DNA of 64,000 nucleotides. Origin: Paenibacillus segetis (GTDB taxonomy: Bacteria; Bacillota; Bacilli; Paenibacillales; Paenibacillaceae). Shown here one piece after another: positions 25,577 through 33,915 of the stretch. Each line of letters starts with the position of its first letter. Position 1 is the first letter of the stretch. Position numbers and translations under genes: made by a program. Location of the stretch: positions 2,976,001 to 3,040,000 of the forward strand of contig NZ_BMFT01000001.1 of NCBI RefSeq assembly GCF_014639155.1, given 5' to 3'. A model generated the notes under the pieces. It saw only the letters and a program-made list of their open reading frames with translations. It was not told the origin of the DNA and made no database searches.

Positions 25577-26107
25577 TCAGTTCGTTGATTCTAGTCTACC
25601 TCTACTGATTATATATGTTTCTATCTTAGAGATATGATGTTTGTTATGCCAAATAAACCGTTGGAGGGCAATATCTAAAGTTATTGTGCCGAGTACCTGC
25701 GTCTTCAATTTCCTTTGGAAATCTTCCGGACTTAGACCATTCAGAAGTACATGTAGCCGTTTATGAAGTAGTTCAAGTAATAACAATGAGTTTTCGATAG
25801 GAATATCTTTGTAGTCATTTAATTCAGCCCATAAATCTTCACGATAAGAACTCGCCATTGGCTCGTCTTCAGTTAAAGCTCTCTTAAACCTAATATAAGC
25901 GTTCATATCATTATCCGCTAAGTGATGCACGATTTGTTGAATTGTCCATCCATCAGGACGGTACGGAATGTGCAATTGTTGGGTAGGAATATCCTTTAAA
26001 ATATATCTTAAGGTTATTATGATTCCTGGTATCTGATTCATAAAATGAGCTGTGTCAGCATTATTAACGGGTTCAAACCTACCTATGGGAAAACGAATAG
26101 GATCCAT
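25577..26107 (-). CDS. DinB-fold metal-dependent hydrolase, YfiT-like
   Basis: 176 residues. YPIG-type start (RFPIGRFEPVN), then GWTIQQIVHHLADNDMNAY and IWHNKHHISKIETY, which supply the three metal-binding histidines of the DinB/YfiT four-helix bundle. YfiT-like proteins are putative bacillithiol S-transferases or metal-dependent hydrolases. Stop is 10 bases from the tmrB start. Confidence 0.85.
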   Translation of the reverse strand: MDPIRFPIGRFEPVNNADTAHFMNQIPGIIITLRYILKDIPTQQLHIPYRPDGWTIQQIVHHLADNDMNAYIRFKRALTEDEPMASSYREDLWAELNDYKDIPIENSLLLLELLHKRLHVLLNGLSPEDFQRKLKTQVLGTITLDIALQRFIWHNKHHISKIETYIISRGRLESTN

Positions 26108-26239
26108 TATATTTTGTGTCCCCCTAATGTTAAGTCACGCAAGATTTAAGTCATTCTTATGGTCTCATTAGATTGCCGATTTTCTTTCCAAATTCTATGT
26201 TCTTCAACTGTTCCAACTGAAAAAAAACAGTGGTATTCT

Positions 26240-26593
26240 CTACTTGCACACCATTAATAAATTCCCGTCTGGATCTTTAAAATTAAACCAATGTCCGTTT
26301 TCGATATCCGTGATTACCTCTACCTGATGCTCCTTCATATATTCATAAGAATACTCAATATCATCCGTAGCGAATTGGATAACTGGTGTTTTGAATACTG
26401 CCTCTGGGGAATAAATCTTACTATCCAATACGATCCCTGCAGTCCCTTCCATGGGTAAAATAAATAAGTGACCAAATAATATTTCACCATCAGAAGGTAA
26501 ATCTAAGATCTTACAATACCAATCTCTCGCATTTCCAATATTACTTACTGGAATAAATGTACATTTAATCTGATTTTTAATTGGACTTGGCAT
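26240..26593 (-). CDS. VOC/glyoxalase-fold protein
   Basis: 117 residues, two VOC modules; FIPVSNIGNARDWYCKIL begins module 1 and FKDPDGNLLMV ends module 2 with the metal-ligand Glu position occupied by Asn/Leu, so metal use is doubtful. The ribosome binding site GGAGG directly abuts the end of repeat copy B. Confidence 0.8.
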   Translation of the reverse strand: MPSPIKNQIKCTFIPVSNIGNARDWYCKILDLPSDGEILFGHLFILPMEGTAGIVLDSKIYSPEAVFKTPVIQFATDDIEYSYEYMKEHQVEVITDIENGHWFNFKDPDGNLLMVCK

Positions 26594-26608
26594 ATCCTAA
26601 TTCCTCCA

Positions 26609-26681
26609 TTCACAAAATAACCCAGCTTTAGATAACTTATATCTTAGGCTGGGTTATAGTATATATTCCATAATTATACAT
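26609..26681 (-). repeat. hairpin repeat, copy B
   Basis: TTCACAAAATAACCCAGC, inner AGATA, then TATCTTAGGCTGGGTTATA, followed by ATTCCATAATTATACAT. The TGACCC/GGGTCA pair seen elsewhere is TAACCC/GGGTTA here, a compensated change. It is the only copy whose wobble favours the plus strand (one T-G). Adjacent to the VOC gene's ribosome binding site. Confidence 0.85.
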
Positions 26682-26752
26682 GTATCCTTTTAAAGGCGAT
26701 AGTCCATAGCGTGTATGTATTAGGTTCATTCATAAGTACAATTAAATGAAGT

Positions 26753-26992
26753 TTAAATTCCTGAGAAACCGATTATACATTTAAAACATCTTCTGGTTTT
26801 TGTTTGAATCTTAAACCCAGTTCTTAAATCTAGTATGAACACCTTGTAACCTATCCAAGTTCTCATGTAAATAGATTGAATTTTAAATGGTCTATATATC
26901 CCTTGAACTTCTGTTTCTGTACCATCAGGATATTCAAGTTCCGTTCTTACAAACCAGGTGTTCCCGAATCCAATCTCAATATATTTCTTCAA
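26753..26992 (-). CDS. DUF3977 family protein
   Basis: 79 residues. MKKYIEIGFGNTWFVRTE and IQSIYMRTWIGYKVFILDLR match the DUF3977 pattern I know from Bacillus genomes. Basic beta-rich small protein of unknown function. Three bases from the stop of the small membrane protein upstream. Confidence 0.75.
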   Translation of the reverse strand: MKKYIEIGFGNTWFVRTELEYPDGTETEVQGIYRPFKIQSIYMRTWIGYKVFILDLRTGFKIQTKTRRCFKCIIGFSGI

Positions 26993-26994
26993 TT

Positions 26995-27150
26995 TTAAAA
27001 ATTACCTTTTCTTTTAATGTATATGTCTAATGCCTTAATTCCTCGGCTTGCAAGCCTAATGAACATAACTAGAGAACCCAGAACTAGCACTGCCAACACA
27101 ATGTAAAAGATTAAAAGTAAGATAGGTAAAACATTAAAAGCTATATCCAT
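26995..27150 (-). CDS. single-TM small protein
   Basis: 51 residues from ATG 27150 (MDIAFNVLPILLLIFYIV), 9 bases after AAAGGAGATGAG; the longer frame to 27195 runs into the GNAT gene. One membrane helix (about 8-32) followed by basic residues. Sits between GNAT and DUF3977 in a tight cluster. Function unknown. Confidence 0.6.
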   Translation of the reverse strand: MDIAFNVLPILLLIFYIVLAVLVLGSLVMFIRLASRGIKALDIYIKRKGNF

Positions 27151-27169
27151 AAAACACTCATCTCCTTTT

Positions 27170-27697
27170 TTATTTGTACTTTGCGTAACATTCATTCCAT
27201 TTCGTTCTACTTAGTTCCCAATAGGTGCCTGATTCATTACCTTCAGCAATAATTCCCGTATCCTTAAGTCCACATCGATCATATAGTCTCATCGCAGCGA
27301 TATTACTTTGAGATGGTTCAGTCCAAACACAAGTAACTTCCTTAATATATTCAAATATGTAATTTATAAGACATAGTAAGGCTTCTGTCGCTAATCCCTG
27401 CCCTTGGAATTCAGGCAGAAATTTTATATCCAAGCCAGCTCTGTTATCCGGTTCAAGATCGTAAAATAATTCTCCACAAAAGTTTGAATGCTTATCGAAC
27501 ACAACAAAATGCTTTTGATTCTGATGACTTTTTAGGCGTTCTAACCATACCTTTAAACTTGCTTGAGTAATCTGTAAACCGTTAGGAAAACCGACCCATT
27601 TCATGACCTCGGGTTCATTCCACAGCTTTTCAATGTTATTCAAATCCCTTGCTTCTGTTTCCCTAATGATAAGCCTTGCACTTTTGATTTCTATCAA
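27170..27697 (-). CDS. GNAT N-acetyltransferase, RimJ/RimL-like
   Basis: 175 residues. RLIIRETEARDLNNIEKLWN start and IKFLPEFQGQGLATEALLCL (acetyl-CoA loop) followed by SNIAAMRLYDRCGLK are typical of the RimL/SpeG-like branch that acetylates protein N-termini or small amines. Acceptor unknown. Confidence 0.85.
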   Translation of the reverse strand: MIEIKSARLIIRETEARDLNNIEKLWNEPEVMKWVGFPNGLQITQASLKVWLERLKSHQNQKHFVVFDKHSNFCGELFYDLEPDNRAGLDIKFLPEFQGQGLATEALLCLINYIFEYIKEVTCVWTEPSQSNIAAMRLYDRCGLKDTGIIAEGNESGTYWELSRTKWNECYAKYK

Positions 27698-27740
27698 TAT
27701 TTAGCCCCTCTATTCCCCATGCAGAATGTTCACCCATAAT

Positions 27741-28697
27741 CTATGCCCTGTTTAAACGCTCCAATTGTCCCTGACTAAGCTTGATGTCCAGAGATCCTAA
27801 ATTCTCACTCATTTGTTCGGAATTACTTGCTGCAATCAGTGAGATCGTGGCCGGCGTATTTTGTAGGAGCCAAGCCAGTACAACCTGATTCAAAGTACCA
27901 TCAGTCTCAGCAGCCACTTCCTTTAAAACGCTTAGTCTTGTTTCAACTTCCGGCCCTCGGTACTGTTCTGGAAGAGCTACGTCTTGCCGTGTATATGCAC
28001 CATTGAGCAAGGGCGAATAAGCGAGAAGCGAAAAATCGTCATGATGCTCGCAATATCTTAATAGCTCATCATCTGCACTAATCTGCACTCCAAAATCAGC
28101 AGCCGAATTAGGACGAAGATAAGTATGACGCTGTTGAATACAAGAATACGACGTCCAGTTATGGGAACGACTGATGCTTCTGGCCTCTTCAATCCGAGAA
28201 ACGCTATAATTACTACATCCTAGGGCTCTTACCTTTCCCGAACGTACTAGTCTATCCATGACCTCCAGTGTCTCTTGCAGCGGGATGCTGTTATCGTCAA
28301 TATGAGCATAATACAAATCAATATAATCAGTACCCAAACGCAGTAGACTCTCATCGATTGCTTGTTCAATAGCTTTACGACCTAATCCTTCCTTATTCTC
28401 AAACCCACCTCCTGGAAAAGTAGGTTTCGCTCCAACCTTCGTCGCTACAATCATTCGACTACGGTTTCCGCGTTCTTTCATCCATTGCCCAATCAGCGAT
28501 TCACTTTCTCCACCAACACACCCTTCGTTCCAAAAAGCATAGTTATTAGCCGTATCCAGGAATGAACCTCCTGCATCTTGATATTGATCTAACAAACGAT
28601 AGGATATCTCTTTCGTTGTCCGTGATCCAAAGTTTAAACATCCTAAAGCTAATGCACTTACTTTGATTCCTGTATTACCTAATGGCAGGTTTTGCAT
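27741..28697 (-). CDS. aldo/keto reductase
   Basis: 318 residues from ATG 28697 (MQNLPLGNTGIKVSALALG), 8 bases after GAGGAGG. Catalytic Asp in FLDTANNYAFW, Tyr of the tetrad in the same segment, Lys in VATKVGAK and His in YYAHIDD; NADP-binding IAASNSEQMSENL near the C-terminus. Reduces aldehydes or ketones with NADPH. Directly downstream of and probably controlled by the MerR-type gene. Confidence 0.88.
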   Translation of the reverse strand: MQNLPLGNTGIKVSALALGCLNFGSRTTKEISYRLLDQYQDAGGSFLDTANNYAFWNEGCVGGESESLIGQWMKERGNRSRMIVATKVGAKPTFPGGGFENKEGLGRKAIEQAIDESLLRLGTDYIDLYYAHIDDNSIPLQETLEVMDRLVRSGKVRALGCSNYSVSRIEEARSISRSHNWTSYSCIQQRHTYLRPNSAADFGVQISADDELLRYCEHHDDFSLLAYSPLLNGAYTRQDVALPEQYRGPEVETRLSVLKEVAAETDGTLNQVVLAWLLQNTPATISLIAASNSEQMSENLGSLDIKLSQGQLERLNRA

Positions 28698-28746
28698 CTT
28701 GAGTTCCTCCTCAACGGTAGTGAGCCTGGACTCTGAGAAATTCATC

Positions 28747-29121
28747 CTACTCTTGATGCTGGGCGGCTTCCCATGCCCTGTAATATGTAACCTTGTCCCG
28801 TAGAACGCTCAAAGTATCCTGAAGCTCCTTAGCTTGCAACAGTAATTTTTGTTCATGTTCCTCCAGCAGTTCTCTTCGACTACGAATACCTGCATCACCC
28901 AAGCGCATTAGATCAGCGAACCGCTGCATTTCAGCAATTGGCATGCCGGTAGAACGCAGTCTCATGAGCAAGACGATCCATTCCAAATCATGTTCATGGT
29001 AGGAACGATGCCCGTTCGATGCACGACATATGGGCTCCATCAGACCTATTTTTTCATAATATCGAAGAGTATGTACACTTAATCCCGTCCTAGCGGCTAC
29101 CTGCTGAATTGATAATTCCAT
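28747..29121 (-). CDS. MerR-family regulator
   Basis: 124 residues: winged helix-turn-helix (IQQVAARTGLSVHTLRYYEKIGL) and a coiled coil (about 82-115). No Cys ligands typical of metal sensors, so an organic signal or aldehyde stress is more likely (YhdM/AdhR-like group). Its own 19-bp-spacer promoter lies upstream; it forms an operon with the aldo/keto reductase. Confidence 0.88.
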   Translation of the reverse strand: MELSIQQVAARTGLSVHTLRYYEKIGLMEPICRASNGHRSYHEHDLEWIVLLMRLRSTGMPIAEMQRFADLMRLGDAGIRSRRELLEEHEQKLLLQAKELQDTLSVLRDKVTYYRAWEAAQHQE

Positions 29122-29152
29122 CTCTGAAGAGTCCTCCTCACTGATTAACTTT

Positions 29153-29183
29153 AGTTTACAAGCTAGAGTTCACTCTAAGTCAA
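29153..29183 (-). promoter_or_regulatory. MerR-type promoter and operator
   Basis: On the minus strand TTGACT (29178-29183) and TAAACT (29153-29158) are separated by exactly 19 bases, the long spacer of MerR-regulated promoters. The palindrome TAGAGTGAACTCTA (29164-29177) fills the spacer. Transcription would start near 29146, before the merR start at 29121. Confidence 0.8.
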
Positions 29184-29284
29184 CCTTCAACTCTCTTGTT
29201 CCTTCAGGAAACTCCCAGGTCTCTCGTTCTTTATGTTTAACAAAGATCCATTCATCATTGTATCTAGAAAGAATAACAGCAATC
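29170..29284 (-). pseudogene. NUDIX hydrolase fragment
   Basis: The frame directly after the MurG stop codes for IAVILSRYNDEWIFVKHKER, then ETWEFPEGTRELKVDLE and TGA at 29170. This is the N-terminal part of a MutT-like NUDIX domain up to the GG-box region (PEG in place of PGG). No start codon and no Nudix box remain. It is pinned between the murG-like stop and the MerR promoter, so both ends were probably lost by recombination. Confidence 0.65.
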
Positions 29285-29285
29285 C

Positions 29286-30353
29286 TTACTTGGAAATTGA
29301 TTTAATCAGCTCAACTACCTTGTTAATTGCATCATTACTCCCACTCTTACTCATTCTCTCCATCATATCAGGCCGCTGCTCGAATACATCGTTAATAGCC
29401 ATTAAGAATGTATCATCATGCATTTCCTCTTCTAACAAAACCTCACAATAGCCCGCAGACTTAAATGATTGCGCATTTAATATCTGATCTCCCCGACTCG
29501 CTTCCTTTGAGAGAGGAATTAATAACATCGGTTTTTTCAGCGCTAGAAACTCAAATATTGAGTTAGATCCCGCCCGCGAGATCACAAGATCAGCTATAGC
29601 TAAAATATCTGCCAATTCATCATGGATATATTCAAATTGTTTGTATTCTCGATAATGATAAGAAGGATCCATTTGTCCCTTGCCACATATATGAACAACC
29701 TGAAATTTTGTAGTAATATGATGCAAATTTCTGCGAAGGATCTCATTCATTCGTTGCGATCCCAGACTCCCCCCCATTACCACAATGACTGGTTTACTTC
29801 TTGTAAAATCACACAGAGTCAAGCCTCTAATTACACTTCCACGCATAAGCTCTTCTCGTATTACGGCTCCTACATGAACGGTTTTGTTATCCTTAGCATG
29901 CTCCGCTGTCTCTGGAAAGGTCACACATATTTTTGAAGCGAAAGGCATGGATATCTTGTTAGCTAATCCAGGTGTAATATCGGATTCATGAATTATGATG
30001 GGTACTCGATTCAACCTAGCTCCTATAATGACAGGAACGGAAACAAATCCACCTTTCGAAAAAACAACATCAGGCTTCATTTCTCTTATATACTGATAAG
30101 CTTGAATGATTCCTTTCGTCACTCGAACAGGATCCTTTATGTTTTCCCAGTCAAAATATCTTCTCAACTTTCCAGTTGAAATGCTTATGTACTCAACATT
30201 ACCAAGTTTATTAATAAGTTCAGCCTCAATCCCTTGCTTAGATCCCATGTATTTGACATCCCAACCCATGTCGATAAACCTAGGTATCAAAGCCATATTC
30301 ACAGACACATGACCGGCCGACCCTCCACCCGTAAATAGTATTCGCTTCGACAT
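29286..30353 (-). CDS. MurG-like UDP-GlcNAc glycosyltransferase (GT28)
   Basis: 355 residues. [17 protein letters not shown] is the first G-loop of Mur[12 protein letters not shown] and [14 protein letters not shown] the other two, and [14 protein letters not shown] the donor-binding signature. MurG adds GlcNAc to lipid I to make lipid II at the inner membrane. The position far from any division/cell-wall cluster suggests a second copy (the chromosomal murG is expected elsewhere). Full family length. Confidence 0.82.
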   Translation of the reverse strand: MSKRILFTGGGSAGHVSVNMALIPRFIDMGWDVKYMGSKQGIEAELINKLGNVEYISISTGKLRRYFDWENIKDPVRVTKGIIQAYQYIREMKPDVVFSKGGFVSVPVIIGARLNRVPIIIHESDITPGLANKISMPFASKICVTFPETAEHAKDNKTVHVGAVIREELMRGSVIRGLTLCDFTRSKPVIVVMGGSLGSQRMNEILRRNLHHITTKFQVVHICGKGQMDPSYHYREYKQFEYIHDELADILAIADLVISRAGSNSIFEFLALKKPMLLIPLSKEASRGDQILNAQSFKSAGYCEVLLEEEMHDDTFLMAINDVFEQRPDMMERMSKSGSNDAINKVVELIKSISK

Positions 30354-30404
30354 CTTTTCACCTCTATTCTAGTCAGTTATGTATGCTGAATCCCTAAATG
30401 TACA

Positions 30405-30785
30405 TTACTTTTGTCTATTAAAATGTACATCAACATTCTCATTGATTATGTTCATTTCATTCTTCTTCATCTTGATTTCAAATACTTGATTATCTATTTT
30501 CAGCTGGTTATTGGATTCCCATGTGTATTGTAATTCTCTTGTTTCGTCAGTAAATTTCTTTATTTCCTTGTCCCCTTGAATTTCGAAATTAAAGTTCTTA
30601 CATATGATCTTCCCTTCAGATACTTCCCAATGGTTATACCCAGTGATAGATTCCTCGGTTCCTTCTTTCTGACTTGCTTGATCTGCTTCCCACACACCCA
30701 GCAACAAACTTTGATTACTTTTTGAGCAACTAATTAATGTCAATGAAAGAACGAGTAGCATGGTTAATACCAACCATTTGCGCAT
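30405..30785 (-). CDS. lipoprotein of unknown function
   Basis: 126 residues from ATG 30785 behind AAAGGAG; the longer frame overlaps the GNAT gene. Signal peptide MRKWLVLTMLLVLSLTLISC with a lipobox LISC and Cys at 20, so it is anchored outside the membrane. The rest (LGVWEADQ start, then beta-rich) suggests a lipocalin-like small beta barrel. Function unknown. Confidence 0.75.
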   Translation of the reverse strand: MRKWLVLTMLLVLSLTLISCSKSNQSLLLGVWEADQASQKEGTEESITGYNHWEVSEGKIICKNFNFEIQGDKEIKKFTDETRELQYTWESNNQLKIDNQVFEIKMKKNEMNIINENVDVHFNRQK

Positions 30786-30810
30786 TGGAATCTCCTTTCT
30801 CTTTATAAGT

Positions 30811-31293
30811 TCAGCCCTTAAGTACGGTTGAGAATATTTGAATGGGTCCATCCCAACCCTCTTCTCTAATTTCTTGATAATTGTTGTTTGTATATCGTTC
30901 AATCGTCTTTCTCCAAAATGTCTGAGCCGGCTTATTTGTCTCCATTTGAGCCACTTTCCAAACCCCAGTAAATGTATTAAACATTTCAGTAGCTACATGT
31001 TCTCCGACTCCTTGATGTCTATACTTCTTCATGATAAAAAACTCAGCTATCGAATAAGTAGATGTACCTATTTCTCTTATCAAAGCAAATCCAGCCAGTA
31101 AGCCATCTACTCGCAAAAAATAGGGATGCCTACCTTCTTCTGTCCAATAATGATCCAAATACATATACTCATCATAACGTCCATTTTCATTGACGTCTTC
31201 AGGGTCAAATTCGCTGAAATCGTATTTATATAATTCAAGAAGGTTCCTTAATGTAGGTTTTTGATGATATTCCACTCTATGAATCGTTATCAT
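30811..31293 (-). CDS. GNAT N-acetyltransferase
   Basis: 160 residues from ATG 31293 (MITIHRVEYHQKP). AEFFIMKKYRHQGVGEHVATEM is the acetyl-CoA motif. The N-terminus YKYDFSEFDPEDVNENG is characteristic of a group of small Bacillus acetyltransferases with DinB-like neighbours. Eight-base gap region to the phosphatase gene upstream; likely the same transcript. Confidence 0.85.
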   Translation of the reverse strand: MITIHRVEYHQKPTLRNLLELYKYDFSEFDPEDVNENGRYDEYMYLDHYWTEEGRHPYFLRVDGLLAGFALIREIGTSTYSIAEFFIMKKYRHQGVGEHVATEMFNTFTGVWKVAQMETNKPAQTFWRKTIERYTNNNYQEIREEGWDGPIQIFSTVLKG

Positions 31294-31312
31294 GTCTTCT
31301 CCTCTTCCTATG

Positions 31313-31885
31313 CTATTCATTCCAAAGTCTTGTAACGCCAGTTAATTCAAAATCTTCAAATTCCATTTTATAAATATCCGGTTTCGTTGTTTGGATCAGG
31401 AATTCAAAGCCATACTTTGCGTCAAAATATTGCATCATCAAGGTCATTACATTCCCGTGAGTTCCGATCGCGATTTTCTTACCTTTGTTTTCTTCCAAAA
31501 TAGTCCGTAAAGCAGCTACCGATCTATTTTGGCAGTCAGCATTAGTTTCTCCTCCAGGCAAAGTATAGTTAGGATCATGAAACGAATCTTGGATAGCCTG
31601 CATAAACTTATCATCTCGAATAATGTAATCTTCTCCAGCAAAGTGCCGTTCTCTAAGATCTTCAATGGATTGAAGCTCTATATTTAACTTCTGAGCTAAT
31701 GCCTCAACTGTAAGAACTGCTCTTGCATAAGGACTTGAAACAATATGGTTTATTCCTTCATCCTGTAGTAGCTCTGTTACTTTTTCAATGTTGTTCTTCC
31801 CCGCAGGTGTAAGTCCCCTAGTTCTTTCATTTCCTTCTGTATACGGTGATTCGGCATGTCTAACCATATAGATCGTAGTCTTCAT
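31313..31885 (-). CDS. histidine phosphatase (phosphoglycerate mutase-like)
   Basis: 190 residues from ATG 31885 behind CAGGAGG. YMVRHAESPYTEGNERTRGL holds the RHxE core, ISSPYARAVLTVEAL-type VSSPYARAV the second Arg, and AIGTHGNVMTLMM the second His. A broad-specificity phosphatase. The 5' leader consists of repeat copy C; the frame extension to 31936 reads into that repeat and is not coding. Confidence 0.85.
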   Translation of the reverse strand: MKTTIYMVRHAESPYTEGNERTRGLTPAGKNNIEKVTELLQDEGINHIVSSPYARAVLTVEALAQKLNIELQSIEDLRERHFAGEDYIIRDDKFMQAIQDSFHDPNYTLPGGETNADCQNRSVAALRTILEENKGKKIAIGTHGNVMTLMMQYFDAKYGFEFLIQTTKPDIYKMEFEDFELTGVTRLWNE

Positions 31886-31909
31886 ATAAACCTCCTGATA
31901 ATGTACTTC

Positions 31910-31965
31910 GCAAAATGACCCAGCCGTAGATAGCATGTATCTTAGACTGAGTCATTGGTTGCCTG
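31910..31965 (-). repeat. hairpin repeat, copy C
   Basis: AAAATGACCCAGCCGTAGATA and TATCTTAGACTGAGTCATT, then GGTTGCCTG. Two arm positions are A/C on the plus strand and G-U on the minus strand. In gene sense it begins only 3 bases after the dihydrofolate reductase stop and ends about 25 bases before the next start, so it makes up nearly the whole intergenic space. Confidence 0.85.
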
Positions 31966-31967
31966 TA

Positions 31968-32441
31968 CTATTGTCTTTCATAAGTGTAGTAAGTGTAAGG
32001 TAATTCTCCATCCATTTTCTCTTGATAAGTGATTTTAAAAAGCTCCTTATTAAAATTAGGGAATAAAATATTCCCTGCAATTTCACGCTCAATCACTGTT
32101 AAGTATATTTTATCAGCATTTGGTAGAGCTTCTCTATATATTTCTCCACCACCAGCGATAAATATCTCTTCCTGGTCTATCAATAATTCGTATGCTTCTT
32201 GAAGGGACCTTACAGTCGTACAATTTTCAGCTATTATCTCTTGGCTTCTTGAAATTATAATAGTCTTTCTATCAGGTAATGGTTTACCTATGGACTCGTA
32301 TGTTTTTCTGCCCATAATGATTGATTTGCCGCAGGTTAAGTCCTTGAATCGCTTTTGCTCACCTGGTATCTTCCAAGGAATCACTTCATCCATGCCAATC
32401 ACTCTATTGATTGATGCAGCTGCAATTAATGAAATGATCAT
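31968..32441 (-). CDS. dfrA: dihydrofolate reductase, DfrA12-like
   Basis: 157 residues. AAASINRVIGMDEVIPWKIPGEQKRF, then GKSIIMGRKTYESIGKPLP and IAGGGEIYREALP are the substrate and NADPH sites of DHFR. PWKIPGEQK and TYESIGKPLP match the trimethoprim-resistant, integron-borne DfrA12 group better than Bacillus DfrA as I recall them. Reduces dihydrofolate; resistance is likely but untested. It is followed directly by repeat copy C. Confidence 0.85.
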   Translation of the reverse strand: MIISLIAAASINRVIGMDEVIPWKIPGEQKRFKDLTCGKSIIMGRKTYESIGKPLPDRKTIIISRSQEIIAENCTTVRSLQEAYELLIDQEEIFIAGGGEIYREALPNADKIYLTVIEREIAGNILFPNFNKELFKITYQEKMDGELPYTYYTYERQ

Positions 32442-32478
32442 GTTAATCCTCCTATATCAAGTTAAAATTTTTTATAAA

Positions 32479-32979
32479 TTAAAAAGATTTCTCATAACAA
32501 ATTAGCGTTGTAGTATATCCATCATCAGTTGTTACTTCCTCACCGACGATTTTAAAATTCCTAGCCTCATAAAACTTTCGCGTCATATGATTTAATTCTT
32601 CTACCCATGCCTTTAATTTAGAGATATCATTTAAATTCCTTACCTCTTTTATTAATTCAGTCCCTATTCCCTTCCCTTTATGTTCTGGTAGAATATAGAC
32701 CCTCAATAATTCGTAACATTCTTCACTTTCCTTCAGTACATGAATAAATCCAACGACCTCCTGTGTTGAAGGCAGTACGGCTACTAGAAATCTCCGCCCC
32801 TCATTTTTCTGATCATGAATGACTGAATGTTCTAAATTTGCGCTTGAATATGCCTTGCTTAAAAAAGATTCTATGTATTCAATTGAGTAAATATCCTGAT
32901 AGGTATCGACCCAAGATCGCCTAGCAACCTTCTGAACAGCTTCTATGTCACTTAATTCAATGGGTCTAATTATCACCAT
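32479..32979 (-). CDS. GNAT N-acetyltransferase
   Basis: 166 residues. RPIELSDIEAVQKVARRSWVDTYQDIYS and LRVYILPEHKGKGIGTELIKE identify a typical YhbS/PaiA-like GNAT; PaiA of B. subtilis is a spermidine/spermine acetyltransferase with a similar start, but the acceptor here is not established. Intact and single-domain. Confidence 0.85.
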   Translation of the reverse strand: MVIIRPIELSDIEAVQKVARRSWVDTYQDIYSIEYIESFLSKAYSSANLEHSVIHDQKNEGRRFLVAVLPSTQEVVGFIHVLKESEECYELLRVYILPEHKGKGIGTELIKEVRNLNDISKLKAWVEELNHMTRKFYEARNFKIVGEEVTTDDGYTTTLICYEKSF

Positions 32980-33022
32980 AAGAGTCCCTCCTTTTTGCCT
33001 TCAAAAACTCTTTTTAAAATTA

Positions 33023-33835
33023 CTAATTCATGTTATACCAAAATATCCTATAGTTAAAATCAAGAGACATTCCTACACTCTTCGCCAACCGAATGGACCC
33101 CGTATTCTCAGGAGTACAATCCCAATAAGGATGAATTCCTTCGCGTTTACACTCTTCTACAAATGCCCTAGCCACCAAGGCGCCTAGATTTCTTTTTCTA
33201 TAACCTTCTATTGTTTCTATATCTATAGCGTGCGTGTGATCGGCAACAAATGCGGAGAAACATGAACTAACCACGGTATTGTTCTGCTCAGCAATATATC
33301 CAAAACCATGCTGTAAAAAGTCATCAATAGAGTCCCAAAAGCGAGAAATCTTCCCCTCTAGGTAGGATTGATTTTCAAATCTCCTAGACTTCAATACATC
33401 CTCATCTAATTTTCGGATAATTACCCCGTCAGTATGGATTTCATTTGTTTCCATATCTTCATTAAGTTTAAACACATGTTGAATATCATTCGAAAGATTT
33501 CTATTTTTAAATGTCACTTGTAACGTTTCTGTCCAAGTTTCATCTGCACCGATTTCGACACAGCTGATATTTTGTTCTATTAAGTTTGGTTCAATATAAG
33601 TTCTCATGTAGGGTTCCAGATCATTCAGAAAAGACTTGCTATGAGGATCTCCAACCACTTGAAAACCAGCTTGACCTTGAATCCAGATAAGAGCCGCAGT
33701 AGGCATCGTTGGATGGTCTACATAAACCTGGCCAGGATTAATTCCACTTACCACTGCTCTTACTTCAATATTGTCACACTTATCGGTAATGTGTCTTATC
33801 TTATAAAAGTCTTGTTTGATAAACTGAGCTATCAA
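33023..33835 (-). CDS. two-part GNAT protein (GNAT_acetyltran family)
   Basis: 270 residues from TTG 33835, 8 bases after GAGGTG. Residues 1-130 form a divergent first domain; the C-terminal GNAT contains YRKRNLGALVARAFVEECKR and ENTGSIRLAKSVGM. This is the family also seen near zwittermicin-type self-resistance genes, but the substrate is unknown. Start codon choice is by ribosome binding site. Confidence 0.78.
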   Translation of the reverse strand: MIAQFIKQDFYKIRHITDKCDNIEVRAVVSGINPGQVYVDHPTMPTAALIWIQGQAGFQVVGDPHSKSFLNDLEPYMRTYIEPNLIEQNISCVEIGADETWTETLQVTFKNRNLSNDIQHVFKLNEDMETNEIHTDGVIIRKLDEDVLKSRRFENQSYLEGKISRFWDSIDDFLQHGFGYIAEQNNTVVSSCFSAFVADHTHAIDIETIEGYRKRNLGALVARAFVEECKREGIHPYWDCTPENTGSIRLAKSVGMSLDFNYRIFWYNMN

Positions 33836-33915
33836 AATAACTACACCTCGCAATCGAGATTATTCGTGTTTCTATTAGGCATATCCCAAGTGCCCTTATA
33901 TTTTAGATTTTTCAA

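Noticed and set aside
31313-31936. N-terminal extensions of genes into repeats (31936, 43022, 48002, 59842)
   Set aside because: Extended starts lie inside the repeat and lack ribosome binding sites, while good sites precede inner ATG codons.
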